This document shows, piece after piece, positions 43,763 through 52,899 of a DNA stretch of 64,000 nt. The translations under genes were made by a program, and so were the position numbers. This stretch comes from an uncultured Microbacteriaceae bacterium (lineage in GTDB: Bacteria; Actinomycetota; Actinomycetes; Actinomycetales; Microbacteriaceae), in NCBI GenBank assembly GCA_947487835.1, contig CANKXX010000001.1:62001-126000 (forward strand), in the 5' to 3' direction. The notes beneath the pieces were generated by a model, which had not been told where the DNA came from, did not search any database, and worked only from the letters and a program-made list of their open reading frames with translations. Within the stretch, counting starts at the first letter, position 1, and the number at the start of each line of letters is the position of its first letter.

Positions 43763-43835
43763 TGGGCCCTGCCGGGCTCGAACCGACGACATCCACGGTG
43801 TAAACGTGGCGCTCTACCAACTGAGCTAAAGGCCC
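43763..43835 (-). tRNA. tRNA-Val (anticodon UAC)
   Basis: A complete 73-nt cloverleaf. The acceptor GGGCCTT pairs with AGGGCCC, the D-arm GCTC/GAGC is present, the anticodon stem CCACG/CGTGG encloses TTTACAC (anticodon TAC) and the T-arm contains GGTTCGAGCC. CCA is not encoded. The 3' end faces the cluster of small hypothetical genes. Confidence 0.96.
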
Positions 43836-44048
43836 CTCACGCGCCGAGCGCGCGGCACCCATGCTACAGGCTGCTCGGAGCCGGCTTGCGGCTGCGTCGC
43901 GTGATCAATGCAGGCTCGGCAGTGCGCAATACAGGCCGTGGTGCACCGCCGCCCGGTCGGATGCTGGGGTGCGGGCCGGGGCTCCTGTGGAGGAGCCTGC
44001 GTTCGGTACGTCGGAGATGCGCCCGAGCGATCGAAGGGCGCGTTGTGT

Positions 44049-44067
44049 CCCTTCGACAAGCTCAGGG
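44049..44067 (-). repeat. Dispersed 19-bp intergenic repeat, copy 2
   Basis: CCCTTCGACAAGCTCAGGG in the gap between tRNA-Val and the peroxiredoxin gene. Its reverse complement differs from copy 1 at 19030 by one base. Confidence 0.75.
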
Positions 44068-44126
44068 ACCGTATGGACCGGTATCAGGACCGGGTGGGCC
44101 GAGGGACCCTGCTACGTGCGGAGCAG

Positions 44127-44603
44127 CTACGCGGCGACGGGCGAGCGGAGCTCGCGCAGGGCGCTCTCGTAGGCCTCGATCGAGCGGGCCTCGCCGGGGG
44201 CCGTCACGAAGCTGCCACGGATGACGCCGGCCTTGTCGATGAGGAAGGTCGCGCGCGTCGCGAAGCCCTTCTCCTCGAGGAAGACGCCGTACTCCTTGGC
44301 GACGCCGCCGTGCGGCCAGAAGTCCGCGAGCAGGTCGAAGTCGTAGCCCTGCGACTCCGCCCACGCCCGGAGCGTGTGCTTGGAGTCGACGGAGATGCCG
44401 AGCAGCTCGACGTCGTGGCGGGCGAACATGCCGAGGTTGTCGCGCAGCGCGCACAGCTCGCCGGTGCAGGTGCCCGAGAACGCGAGCGGGAAGAATACGA
44501 GGGCTACCGCACGGCGGCCGCGGAACTCGCTGAGTCGGATCCGCTCACCGAACTGGTTGGCGAGCTCGAAATCCGGAGCCAGCGTGTAGTTCTCCAGAGG
44601 CAT
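44127..44603 (-). CDS. AhpE-like peroxiredoxin
   Basis: A 158-residue thiol peroxidase that reduces peroxides and peroxynitrite. The active-site region FPLAFSGTCTGELC holds the peroxidatic Cys46 and a second Cys51 one turn later. The rest (LAPDFELANQFGERIRLSEFRG, GISVDSKHTLRAWAE, ATFLIDKAGVIRG) is typical of the AhpE/Bcp group. Cys51 could resolve the sulfenic acid, unlike the one-Cys AhpE of mycobacteria. The ATG at 44603 begins MPLENYTLAPDF; GAAAGGA is upstream. It is divergent from aceE. Confidence 0.9.
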   Translation of the reverse strand: MPLENYTLAPDFELANQFGERIRLSEFRGRRAVALVFFPLAFSGTCTGELCALRDNLGMFARHDVELLGISVDSKHTLRAWAESQGYDFDLLADFWPHGGVAKEYGVFLEEKGFATRATFLIDKAGVIRGSFVTAPGEARSIEAYESALRELRSPVAA

Positions 44604-44883
44604 GATGCCTGACGTCCTTTCAACGCCGGACCGAGGCGGCCCGGCACACACGACTGCTGATCATACGCTCGCATGAGGCAAGCGCGCCCCCTGTTCTCTC
44701 GGGGCGTTGCACAGTCGTTGGACACCGTCGTCTGTGGAGGAACGACCGCCCTGCCTGGCAGGGCTTTGGAGAAACCGACCAATAGAATTAGTAGGCTCGT
44801 CAGGCTGCCGAACCCGTCGCCCCCACCCTGGGCGCTCACGGATGGCGCGAGACGAATCTGTCCAAAACAGAAAGAGGTCGAGG

Positions 44884-47610
44884 GTGACTGTCAACGATCA
44901 GGACCCGTACTCGGTGCACGCGGACGACATCGATCCGCAGGAGACCGCCGAGTGGAACGAGTCCCTCGATGCGATCGTCGAGGCCCGTGGCCGCGGACGC
45001 GCGCGCGAGATCATGCTGAGCCTGCTCAAGCGCTCCAAGGACCTGCATCTCGGCGTGCCCATGGTTCCGACGACGGACTACATCAACACCATCGCCTCGG
45101 AGAACGAGCCCGAGTTCCCGGGCAACGAGGATCTTGAGCGCCGCTACCGAGCGTGGATCCGCTGGAACGCCGCGATCACGGTGCACCGCGCCCAACGCCC
45201 CGGCATCGCCGTCGGTGGCCACATCGCCACCTACGCCTCGTCCGCCGCACTGTACGAGGTCGGCTACAACCACTTCTTCCGCGGCCAGGACCACCCGGGC
45301 GGCGGCGACCAGGTCTTCGTGCAGGGCCACGCCTCCCCCGGTGTTTACGCCCGCGCCTTCCTTGAGGGACGCCTGTCCACCGAACAGCTGGACGGCTTCC
45401 GTCAGGAGAAGTCGCAGGCGCCGCACGGCATCCCGTCGTACCCGCACCCGCGCCTCATGCCGGAGTTCTGGCAGTTCCCCACCGTCTCCATGGGCCTCGG
45501 TCCGATCAACGCGATCTACCAGGCGCAGGTCAACCGCTACCTGACCAACCGTGGCATCAAGGACGCGTCGGACCAGCACGTCTGGGCGTTCCTCGGCGAC
45601 GGCGAGATGGACGAGGTCGAGAGCCGCGGTCAGCTCCAGGTCGCCGCGAACGAGGGCCTCGACAACCTCACGTTCGTCATCAACTGCAACCTCCAGCGCC
45701 TCGACGGCCCGGTGCGCGGCAACGGCAAGATCATCCAGGAGCTCGAGAGCTTCTTCCGCGGCGCGGGCTGGAACGTCATCAAGGTCGTCTGGGGCCGCGA
45801 GTGGGACGACCTGCTCGCCCGCGACAGCGAGGGCGCCCTGCTCGACCTCATGAACCGCACGCCCGACGGCGACTACCAGACCTACAAGGCCGAGAGCGGC
45901 GCCTTCGTGCGCGAGAACTTCTTCGGCCGCGACCCGCGCGCCCTCGAGCTCGTGAAGGACTACTCGGACGACCAGATCTGGAACCTGAAGCGCGGCGGCC
46001 ACGACTACCGCAAGGTGTACGCGGCGTTCAAGGCGGCCGCTGAGCACAAGGGCCAGCCCACGGTCATCCTGGCGAAGACGGTCAAGGGCTACGGCCTGGG
46101 CCCGTCGTTCGAGGGCCGTAACGCGACCCACCAGATGAAGAAGCTCACGCTCGACAACCTCAAGCAGTTCCGCGACGAGATGCGCATCCCGATCACGGAT
46201 GCCCAGCTCGAGGAGAACCCGTACCAGCCGCCCTACTACCACCCGGGCGAGAACGACGAGGCGATCCAGTACCTGCACGAACGCCGGCGCGCGCTCGGCG
46301 GCTACTCCCCCGAGCGTCGCACGAAGCACACGGCGCTCAACCTGCCGGACGACTCGGCCTACGCGATCATGAAGAAGGGCTCCGGCACCCAGGAGATCGC
46401 CACGACCATGGCGTTCGTGCGGCTGCTCAAGGACCTGACCCGTGCCAAGGGCTTCGGCAATCGCATCGTGCCGATCATCCCGGACGAGGCGCGCACCTTC
46501 GGCATCGACGCCTTCTTCCCGACGGCGAAGATCTACAACCCGAACGGACAGCACTACACGTCCGTGGACCGCGAGCTGCTGCTCTCCTACAAGGAGAGCC
46601 CGCAGGGCCAGATCCTGCACGTCGGCATCAACGAGGCGGGCGCCCTCGCGGCGTTCACCAACGTCGGCACGTCGTACTCGACGCAGGGTGAGCCGCTGAT
46701 CCCGATCTACGTCTTCTACTCGATGTTCGGCTTCCAGCGCACGGGCGACGCCCTGTGGGCGGCGGGCGACCAGATGGCGCGCGGCTTCCTCATCGGCGCC
46801 ACCGCCGGGCGCACCACGCTCACCGGTGAGGGCCTGCAGCACGCGGACGGCCACTCCCCGCTCCTCGCCGCGACGAACCCGGCCGTGGTCAGCTACGACC
46901 CGGCGTTCGGCTACGAGATCGGGCACATCGTGCGCGCCGGGCTCGAGCGGATGTACGGCGACACGCATCCCGACCCCAACGTCATGTACTACATCACGGT
47001 CTACAACGAGCCGCTGGTGCAGCCGAAGGAGCCCGAGGGCGTCGACGTCGACGGCATCGTCCGCGGCATCTACCACCTGAAGGCCGCGGAGATCGAGGGC
47101 CCCCGCGCCCAGCTCCTCGCGTCGGGCGTCGCCGTGCCGTGGGCGCTCGAGGCGCAGAAACTGCTCGCCGAGGACTGGGGCGTGTCGGCGGACGTCTGGT
47201 CGGTCACCTCGTGGAGCGAGCTGCAGCGCGACGGCCTCGCGGCCGAGGAGCACAACTTCCTCAACCCCGACGCCGAGCCCCGCGTGTCCTACATCTCGGA
47301 CAAGCTGTCCGGGTCCGACGGCCCGTTCGTCGCGGTCAGCGACTTCTCGCACGCGCTGCCGGAGATGATCCGTCCGTTCGTGCCGGGCGACTACGCGACG
47401 CTGGGCGCCGACGGCTTCGGCTTCTCGGACACGCGCCCCGCGGCCCGCCGCTTCTTCAAGATCGACGGCCCGAGCATGGTCGTCCGCACCCTCGAGGCGC
47501 TCGTCAAGCGCGGCCTCGTGGACGCGGGTGTGCCGGCTCAGGCGATCGAGAAGTACCGGCTCCACGACGTGAGCGCGGGCACGACCGGATCGGCGGGCGG
47601 CGAGAGCTAG
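44884..47610 (+). CDS. aceE: Pyruvate dehydrogenase E1 component (homodimeric)
   Basis: A 908-residue thiamine diphosphate enzyme that decarboxylates pyruvate and acetylates the lipoyl arm of E2. The cofactor motif runs from [12 protein letters not shown] (238-249) to FVINCNLQ. Also seen are the KTVKGYGLG segment, [20 protein letters not shown] and the C-terminal transketolase-like domain. Length matches the AceE family. The GTG at 44884 follows AAAGAGG at 44871-44877. The leader contains a -10-like TAGAAT at 44784-44789. E2 and E3 are encoded 31 kb away. The FasR-type gene follows after 43 nt. Confidence 0.96.
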   Translation: MTVNDQDPYSVHADDIDPQETAEWNESLDAIVEARGRGRAREIMLSLLKRSKDLHLGVPMVPTTDYINTIASENEPEFPGNEDLERRYRAWIRWNAAITVHRAQRPGIAVGGHIATYASSAALYEVGYNHFFRGQDHPGGGDQVFVQGHASPGVYARAFLEGRLSTEQLDGFRQEKSQAPHGIPSYPHPRLMPEFWQFPTVSMGLGPINAIYQAQVNRYLTNRGIKDASDQHVWAFLGDGEMDEVESRGQLQVAANEGLDNLTFVINCNLQRLDGPVRGNGKIIQELESFFRGAGWNVIKVVWGREWDDLLARDSEGALLDLMNRTPDGDYQTYKAESGAFVRENFFGRDPRALELVKDYSDDQIWNLKRGGHDYRKVYAAFKAAAEHKGQPTVILAKTVKGYGLGPSFEGRNATHQMKKLTLDNLKQFRDEMRIPITDAQLEENPYQPPYYHPGENDEAIQYLHERRRALGGYSPERRTKHTALNLPDDSAYAIMKKGSGTQEIATTMAFVRLLKDLTRAKGFGNRIVPIIPDEARTFGIDAFFPTAKIYNPNGQHYTSVDRELLLSYKESPQGQILHVGINEAGALAAFTNVGTSYSTQGEPLIPIYVFYSMFGFQRTGDALWAAGDQMARGFLIGATAGRTTLTGEGLQHADGHSPLLAATNPAVVSYDPAFGYEIGHIVRAGLERMYGDTHPDPNVMYYITVYNEPLVQPKEPEGVDVDGIVRGIYHLKAAEIEGPRAQLLASGVAVPWALEAQKLLAEDWGVSADVWSVTSWSELQRDGLAAEEHNFLNPDAEPRVSYISDKLSGSDGPFVAVSDFSHALPEMIRPFVPGDYATLGADGFGFSDTRPAARRFFKIDGPSMVVRTLEALVKRGLVDAGVPAQAIEKYRLHDVSAGTTGSAGGES

Positions 47611-47653
47611 GGCTCTCCCGCCGGCCGCGCGGACGAGAGGACGACACGCCTTC

Positions 47654-48886
47654 GTGCCCAAGACCAAGGAGCAGACGCTCGCCTGGCTGCGCTCGCTCTC
47701 GGGCGAGCTCGCCACCGCGACGCTCAAGCGACTCGAGGACACGCTGCCCTGGTACGGCGACATGCCGCCGGGGCGGCGTTCCGCGGTCGGGCTCGTGGCG
47801 CAGGCGGGCATCACCTCGTTCATCAGCTGGTACGAGGATCCGCGGGCCACGCCCTGGATCGCGGCCGACGTCTTCGGCGCCGCGCCCCGGGAGCTGCTCC
47901 GTTCGGTGAGCCTGCAGCAGACGCTGCAGCTCATCCGCGTCACCGTCGAGGTGGTCGAGGAGCGCATCAAGAACGGCGACGCGACCCTGCGCGAGTCGAT
48001 CCTGCTGTACTCCCGGGAGATCGCGTTCGCCGCGGCGGACGTCTACGCCCGCGCGGCCGAGGCCCGCGGGCTGTGGGACGCCCGGCTCGAGGCGCTCGTG
48101 GTGGACTCGATCCTCAGCGGCGAGTACGACGACGAGTTGCCGTCGCGCATCGCGGCGCTCGGCTGGCACGGGCACGGCGAGGTCAGCGTGCTCGTGGGCA
48201 CGGCCCCCAAGATGCTCGACGTCGACCAGTTGCGCCGCACGGCGCGGCACTCGCACTCGGACGTCCTCATCGGCGTGCAGGGCAACCGCCTCGTCCTCGT
48301 GATCGGGCGCGCTCGACCGAGGCCCGGCGACGGCGAGGAGACCGGCGAGGCCGAGGCGCTCAGCTTCCTCGACATCGCGCGGCAGCTCGAGCCCGGCTTC
48401 GGCCCGGGGCACCTCGTGCTCGGGCCGGAGGTGCCGAGCCTGGTCGACGCGTCGCGCAGCGCGCGCGCCGCCCTCGCCGGGTTCGCCGTCGCCCGGTCCT
48501 GGCGCAACGCGCCGCGGCCGCTGCTGGCCGACGACCTGCTCCCCGAGCGCGCGCTGGCCGGCGACCCCCTCGCCAGGGCCACGCTCATCAACCGCATCTA
48601 CCGGCCGCTGCACGACCACTCGACCGAGCTGCTCGCCACGCTCTGGTGCTACCTGGACAACGGGCGCTCCCTCGAGGGCACCGCACGGGAGCTGTTCGTG
48701 CACCCGAACACCGTGCGCTACCGCCTCAAGCGGGTGTCCGAGGTCATCGGCTGGGACGCCACCGGGGCCCGAGAAGCGCTCATCCTGCAGGCCGCCCTGA
48801 TCCTCGGCTCGATCGCCGAGCCGGGCCACGGCGACGTGCGCATCCCGGTCCCTCGCCCGAAGCGCCACCGCGACCCCCAGCGCTGA
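47654..48886 (+). CDS. fasR: PucR-type transcriptional regulator, FasR-like activator of fatty acid synthesis
   Basis: A 410-residue regulator. The C-terminal PucR-type HTH (about 345-385) reads LDNGRSLEGTARELFVHPN followed by TVRYRLKRVSEVIGWD. The N-terminal part is a helical sensory region and a GGDEF-like middle domain. In Streptomyces the PucR-like FasR is encoded just before fabD and activates fabD-fabH-acpP-fabF. The same place here supports the assignment. The GTG start at 47654 is 43 nt after aceE, so it may also be read from the aceE promoter, linking acetyl-CoA supply to its use. Confidence 0.85.
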   Translation: MPKTKEQTLAWLRSLSGELATATLKRLEDTLPWYGDMPPGRRSAVGLVAQAGITSFISWYEDPRATPWIAADVFGAAPRELLRSVSLQQTLQLIRVTVEVVEERIKNGDATLRESILLYSREIAFAAADVYARAAEARGLWDARLEALVVDSILSGEYDDELPSRIAALGWHGHGEVSVLVGTAPKMLDVDQLRRTARHSHSDVLIGVQGNRLVLVIGRARPRPGDGEETGEAEALSFLDIARQLEPGFGPGHLVLGPEVPSLVDASRSARAALAGFAVARSWRNAPRPLLADDLLPERALAGDPLARATLINRIYRPLHDHSTELLATLWCYLDNGRSLEGTARELFVHPNTVRYRLKRVSEVIGWDATGAREALILQAALILGSIAEPGHGDVRIPVPRPKRHRDPQR

Positions 48887-48985
48887 CCCCGCCGCCGGGG
48901 CACTGTGGCATTCGCACAAAGGCCTCGCGGGATCTTGGTCGTGTCACAACACAGGAGCGGCACCGCGACGGGGCAGGATTGAACC

Positions 48986-49906
48986 GTGATCGTTCTCGCG
49001 TGCCCGGGACAGGGCTCCCAGACCCCCGGCTTCCTCTCCCCCTGGCTCGAGCACGACGGCTACCGCGGGATGGCGGAGCGGTTCAGCGAGGCGTCGGGCG
49101 TCGACATCGCCCGGCACGGCACGGAGTCGGACGCCGACACCATCCGGGACACCGCCGTCGCCCAGCCGCTCATCGTCGCCGCGGGCCTCATGGCCCTCAA
49201 CGCGCTGCTCGCGAACGGCCGCTCCGAGCGCATCGCGGGCATCGCCGGGCACTCCGTCGGGGAGATCACGGCCGCGGCCGGCGCCGGCATCCTCGGCGCG
49301 ACCGAGGCGATGACCCTCGTGAGCGAGCGTGCCAGGGCCATGGCGCAGGCAGCCGCGCTCGAGCCGACCGGCATGAGCGCCGTGCTCGGCGCCGACGAGG
49401 AGGCCCTGCTCGCCCGGCTTGCGGAGCTCGGGCTGGAGCCGGCCAACTTCAACGGCGGCGGACAGGTCGTGGTCGCGGGCGCTCTCGGCGCCCTCGAGGC
49501 GCTGAAGGCGGAGCCGCTGCCGGGCAGCCGTGTCATCCCGCTGCAGGTGGCCGGCGCGTTTCACACCCGGTACATGGAGCCCGCCAAGGAGGCCCTCGCG
49601 GCCGCCGCCGGGCGGGTGCAGCCGGGAACGCCCCACACGACGATCTGGACCAACCGTGACGGCTCCGCCGTCGACGACGGTCAGCGCTTCCTCGACCTCG
49701 TGGTCGGCCAGGTGTCCTCGCCGGTACGGTGGGACCTCTGCATGGAGTCCTTCGCGGCCGCCGGGGTCACCGGCATCGTCGAGCTCGCCCCGGCCGGAGC
49801 GCTCGTCGGGCTCGCCCGACGGGGCCTCAAGGGCCTGCCGACCGTCGCCGTGAAGACGCCGGACGACATCCCGGCGGCGCTCGACCTCATCGACCAGCAC
49901 GCCTGA
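48986..49906 (+). CDS. fabD: Malonyl-CoA:ACP malonyltransferase
   Basis: A 306-residue enzyme loading malonyl groups on acyl carrier protein. The motifs CPGQGSQ (6-12), the nucleophile elbow GHSVGE (Ser90) and GAFHTRYM (His193) are intact. GTG start at 48986. CAGGAT 6 nt upstream may be a -10 for a leaderless message. The 99-nt gap after fasR is the likely place for FasR binding. First gene of the fab cluster. Confidence 0.95.
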   Translation: MIVLACPGQGSQTPGFLSPWLEHDGYRGMAERFSEASGVDIARHGTESDADTIRDTAVAQPLIVAAGLMALNALLANGRSERIAGIAGHSVGEITAAAGAGILGATEAMTLVSERARAMAQAAALEPTGMSAVLGADEEALLARLAELGLEPANFNGGGQVVVAGALGALEALKAEPLPGSRVIPLQVAGAFHTRYMEPAKEALAAAAGRVQPGTPHTTIWTNRDGSAVDDGQRFLDLVVGQVSSPVRWDLCMESFAAAGVTGIVELAPAGALVGLARRGLKGLPTVAVKTPDDIPAALDLIDQHA

Positions 49907-49976
49907 CCCGCACAGCACGCCCGACCCGCACAGCACGGCCTGACCCGCCCGCACGCCAGACCCGCCCGCACGACAG
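49903..49976 (+). repeat. Degenerate short tandem repeats between fabD and fabH
   Basis: Four imperfect units of about 17-19 nt, each starting GACCCGC and containing GCACGCC or GCACGAC, fill the gap from the last fabD codons towards fabH. They stretch what is normally a tight junction. Confidence 0.65.
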
Positions 49977-50001
49977 CTCGCCACACGACAGACAGGCTCC
50001 C

Positions 50002-51006
50002 ATGACCATTCCCACGCTCACCCAGGCCACCGGCCCCGCGTTCACGCGGATTCTGGGGCTCGGCGCCTCCCGTGGCGACCTCGTTGTGCCGAACGAGGAC
50101 ATCGTGGCGCCCATGAACTCCTCCGACGAGTGGATCCGCCAGCGCACGGGCGTGATCGAGCGCCGCCGCGCGAGCAAGGAGCGCGGCGTGATCGACATGT
50201 CCGTCGAGGCGGCGAACGAGGCCATCGAGAAGGCGGGCATCGACGCCTCCCGCATCGGCGCGGTCATCGTCTCCACCGTCAGCAACACCGTCACGACCCC
50301 CTCGGTCGCCGCGATGCTCGCGGACCGGGTGGGCGCCACCCCCGCCGCCGCGTACGACATCTCCGCCGCCTGCGCCGGCTACACCTACGCGATCGCGCAG
50401 GCCGACTCCCTCGTGCGCACGGGGCTTGCAGACTACGTGCTCGTCGTCGGCGCCGAGAAGCTCTCGATGTTCGCGAAGCCCACCGACCGCACCATCTCCT
50501 TCCTCCTCGCCGACGGCGCGGGCGCGGCGATCGTCGGCCCCAGCGAGACGCCCGGCATCTCCAAGACGGTCTGGGGCTCGGATGGGTCCAAGTGGGATGC
50601 CGTCGGCATGGACGCCACCTACGAGCAGTACCGCGACGGCGAGGCCGAGTGGCCCATGATGCGCCAGGAGGGGCCCACGGTCTTCCGCTGGGCGGTCTGG
50701 GAGATGGCGAAGGTCGCGAAGCAGGCACTTGAGGCCGCCGGCGTCACCGCGGACCAGCTCGCCGCTTTCATCCCCCACCAGGCCAACATGCGCATCATCG
50801 ACGAGCTCGCGAAGCAGCTCGGGCTGCCGGAGTCCGTGGTGATCGCTCGCGACATCGCGACGACGGGCAACACCTCGGCCGCGTCGATCCCGCTGGCGAC
50901 CCACCGGCTGCTCGAGGAGAATCCCGAGGTCAGCGGCGGCTTGGCCCTGCAGATCGGCTTCGGCGCCGGGCTCGTCTTCGGCGCCCAAGTTGTCGTCCTG
51001 CCCTAA
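50002..51006 (+). CDS. fabH: Beta-ketoacyl-ACP synthase III
   Basis: A 334-residue enzyme that starts fatty acid synthesis by condensing an acyl-CoA with malonyl-ACP. In this group the primers are often branched-chain. The catalytic triad is complete: Cys124 (SAACAGY), His259 (IPHQANMR) and Asn290 (TTGNTSAAS). The ATG at 50002 begins MTIPTLTQATGPAFTRI. acpP follows after 38 nt. Confidence 0.95.
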   Translation: MTIPTLTQATGPAFTRILGLGASRGDLVVPNEDIVAPMNSSDEWIRQRTGVIERRRASKERGVIDMSVEAANEAIEKAGIDASRIGAVIVSTVSNTVTTPSVAAMLADRVGATPAAAYDISAACAGYTYAIAQADSLVRTGLADYVLVVGAEKLSMFAKPTDRTISFLLADGAGAAIVGPSETPGISKTVWGSDGSKWDAVGMDATYEQYRDGEAEWPMMRQEGPTVFRWAVWEMAKVAKQALEAAGVTADQLAAFIPHQANMRIIDELAKQLGLPESVVIARDIATTGNTSAASIPLATHRLLEENPEVSGGLALQIGFGAGLVFGAQVVVLP

Positions 51007-51044
51007 ACTGTCCCACGGTCACTGACACCCCAAGGAGAAAACAC

Positions 51045-51293
51045 ATGGCATTGTCCACCGAAGAAGTCCTCGCCGGCCTGGCCGAGCTCGTCAACGATGA
51101 GACCGGCATCGCCGCCGACACGGTCGAGATGGACAAGTCGTTCACGGACGACCTCGACATCGACTCCATCTCGATGATGACGATCGTCGTCAACGCCGAG
51201 GAGAAGTTCGACGTCAAGATTCCGGACGAAGAGGTCAAGAACCTGAAGACCGTCGGCGACGCAGTGCGGTACATCACCGCGGCGCAGAGCTAG
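51045..51293 (+). CDS. acpP: Acyl carrier protein
   Basis: An 82-residue acidic four-helix carrier. Ser41 in DLDIDSISMM is the 4'-phosphopantetheine site (the usual Leu after DS is Ile). AAGGAG precedes the ATG. Flanked by fabH and fabF, so it is the carrier of the type II fatty acid synthase. Confidence 0.96.
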   Translation: MALSTEEVLAGLAELVNDETGIAADTVEMDKSFTDDLDIDSISMMTIVVNAEEKFDVKIPDEEVKNLKTVGDAVRYITAAQS

Positions 51294-51308
51294 AAGCTTC
51301 CAGCCGAT

Positions 51309-51342
51309 GGCCGGCCCCTCGCTCGCGACGGGCCGGCCTTCT
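51309..51342 (+). terminator. Hairpin between acpP and fabF
   Basis: A 9-bp perfect GC stem (GGCCGGCCC at 51309-51317 with 51330-51338), then TTCTTCGT. It may partly terminate after acpP, giving more acpP than fabF message. Confidence 0.6.
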
Positions 51343-51380
51343 TCGTATCAACCCGCACCACCCCCAGGGAGTCGCCGCAC

Positions 51381-52616
51381 ATGACCAAGACCATCGTCGT
51401 CACCGGAATCGGTGCAACGTCGCCGCTCGGCGGCACCGCTGAGGAGACCTGGCAGGCGCTCCTCGCCGGCCAGTCGGGCGCACGGCCGCTCGAGCAGGAG
51501 TGGGTGGCGAAGTGGGACATCCCCATCACGTTCGCCGCGCAGGCGAAGGTGCCCTCCGCGGAGGTGCTGGAGCGCATCGAGACCAAGCGCCTCGACCCGT
51601 CGAGCCAGTTCGCCCTGACGGCAGCGCGCGAGGCGTGGGCCGACGCGGGTGCGCCCGAGGTCGAGCCCGAGCGCTTCGGTGTCGACTGGGCCACCGGCAT
51701 CGGCGGCGTCTGGACGCTGCTCGACGCGTGGGACACCCTTCGTGAGCGCGGACCGCGGCGCGTGCTGCCCATGACCGTTCCCATGCTCATGCCCAACGGT
51801 CCCGCCGCTGCCATCGAGATGAGCCTCGGAGCCCGCGCCGGTGCGCGCACCGTCGTCTCGGCCTGTGCATCCAGCACCGAGTCGATCGCGAACGCCTACG
51901 ACCACCTGCAGGCGGGCCTCGCGGACATCATCATCGCCGGCGGATCCGAGGCGGCGATCCACCCGCTGCCCATCGCATCCTTCGCCGCGATGCAGGCGCT
52001 GTCCAAGCGCAACGACGAGCCGGCCACGGCCTCGCGTCCCTACGACGTCACCCGTGACGGCTTCGTGCTCGGCGAGGGCGGCGCCGCCGTCGTGCTCGAG
52101 ACCGAGGAGCACGCCAAGGCGCGCGGGGCGAAGATCTACGCCGTGCTGCTCGGCGGTGCGGTCACCAGCGACGCGTACCACATCACCGCGCCGGATCCCG
52201 AGGGCTCGGCTGCCGCGCGCGCGATGATCGGCGCCGTCAAGGCGGCGGGCGCGGACCTGTCGGACGTCGCGCACATCAACGCGCACGCGACCAGCACCCC
52301 CGTCGGCGACATCGCGGAGTACCACGCCCTGCGCCGCGTCTTCGGTGAGGACGTCGAGGGCATCCCGGTGTCCGCCACCAAGGCGTCCACCGGTCACCTG
52401 CTCGGCGGCGCCGGCGGCATCGAGGCGATCTTCACGATCAAGGCCCTGGCCGAGCGGGTCGCCCCGCCCACCATCAACCTCACCGAGCAGGACCCGGAGG
52501 TACGCCTCGACGTCGTGACGTCGCCGCGCAAGCTCGGGGACGGCACGCTGCTCGCAATCAGCAACTCGTTCGGCTTCGGCGGCCACAACGCCGTCGTCGC
52601 GTTCGCGACCGCCTAG
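51381..52616 (+). CDS. fabF: Beta-ketoacyl-ACP synthase II
   Basis: A 411-residue elongating condensing enzyme. The Cys-His-His triad is complete: Cys162 (VVSACASS), His302 (INAHATSTP) and His339 (STGHLLGGAG). The C-terminal SNSFGFGGHNA is also present. ATG at 51381 with AGGGAG upstream. Last gene of the fab cluster, followed by a large hairpin. Confidence 0.96.
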   Translation: MTKTIVVTGIGATSPLGGTAEETWQALLAGQSGARPLEQEWVAKWDIPITFAAQAKVPSAEVLERIETKRLDPSSQFALTAAREAWADAGAPEVEPERFGVDWATGIGGVWTLLDAWDTLRERGPRRVLPMTVPMLMPNGPAAAIEMSLGARAGARTVVSACASSTESIANAYDHLQAGLADIIIAGGSEAAIHPLPIASFAAMQALSKRNDEPATASRPYDVTRDGFVLGEGGAAVVLETEEHAKARGAKIYAVLLGGAVTSDAYHITAPDPEGSAAARAMIGAVKAAGADLSDVAHINAHATSTPVGDIAEYHALRRVFGEDVEGIPVSATKASTGHLLGGAGGIEAIFTIKALAERVAPPTINLTEQDPEVRLDVVTSPRKLGDGTLLAISNSFGFGGHNAVVAFATA

Positions 52617-52662
52617 GTCCCGTCCGCCCCGGTCCGGTCCGATCCGCTCGGCCCCTCGCGCC

Positions 52663-52725
52663 CCTGCCCAGGCAGGAGGATCCTGCCCAGCTTTTAGCTG
52701 GGCACGATCCTTCTGCCTGGGCAGG
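52663..52725. terminator. Very long hairpin after fabF
   Basis: Two 29-nt arms (52663-52691 and 52697-52725) pair with one true mismatch and one G-U around a 5-nt TTTTA loop. Arms contain CTGCCCAGGCAGG, itself nearly palindromic. No T-run follows. It probably ends the fab operon or forms a cruciform. Confidence 0.7.
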
Positions 52726-52794
52726 CGCGTTCGGGATGTGCCGGACGTGCGGGATGTGCGGGTAAAGCGCGTAGACGGGACGGCACCATACGGC

Positions 52795-52853
52795 CCCTGA
52801 GCCCGTCGAAGGGACGCAACTGCGGCCGTAACGTCCCTTCGACAAGCTAAGGG
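52795..52853. repeat. Dispersed 19-bp repeat, copies 3 and 4 as an inverted pair
   Basis: CCCTGAGCCCGTCGAAGGG (52795-52813) and CCCTTCGACAAGCTAAGGG (52835-52853) face each other across 21 nt. The pairing extends a few bases beyond the cores. Single copies are at 19030 and 44049. The doublet resembles a BIME-like arrangement of REP sequences. Confidence 0.75.
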
Positions 52854-52899
52854 GCCGTGGAGGGGCCGTGCGGAGCCGGGCGGCGGGCGGCGGGCGGGG

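Noticed and set aside
39000-43763. attL/attR direct repeat of the tRNA-Val 3' end
   Set aside because: I looked for a second copy of the tRNA 3' sequence across the small-gene cluster and found none; no integrase gene is present either.
44836-47970. 1044-codon minus-strand ORF opposite aceE
   Set aside because: It lies wholly antisense to a full-length aceE, and its Val/Arg/Asp/Leu-rich composition is what high-GC codon bias produces on the other strand.
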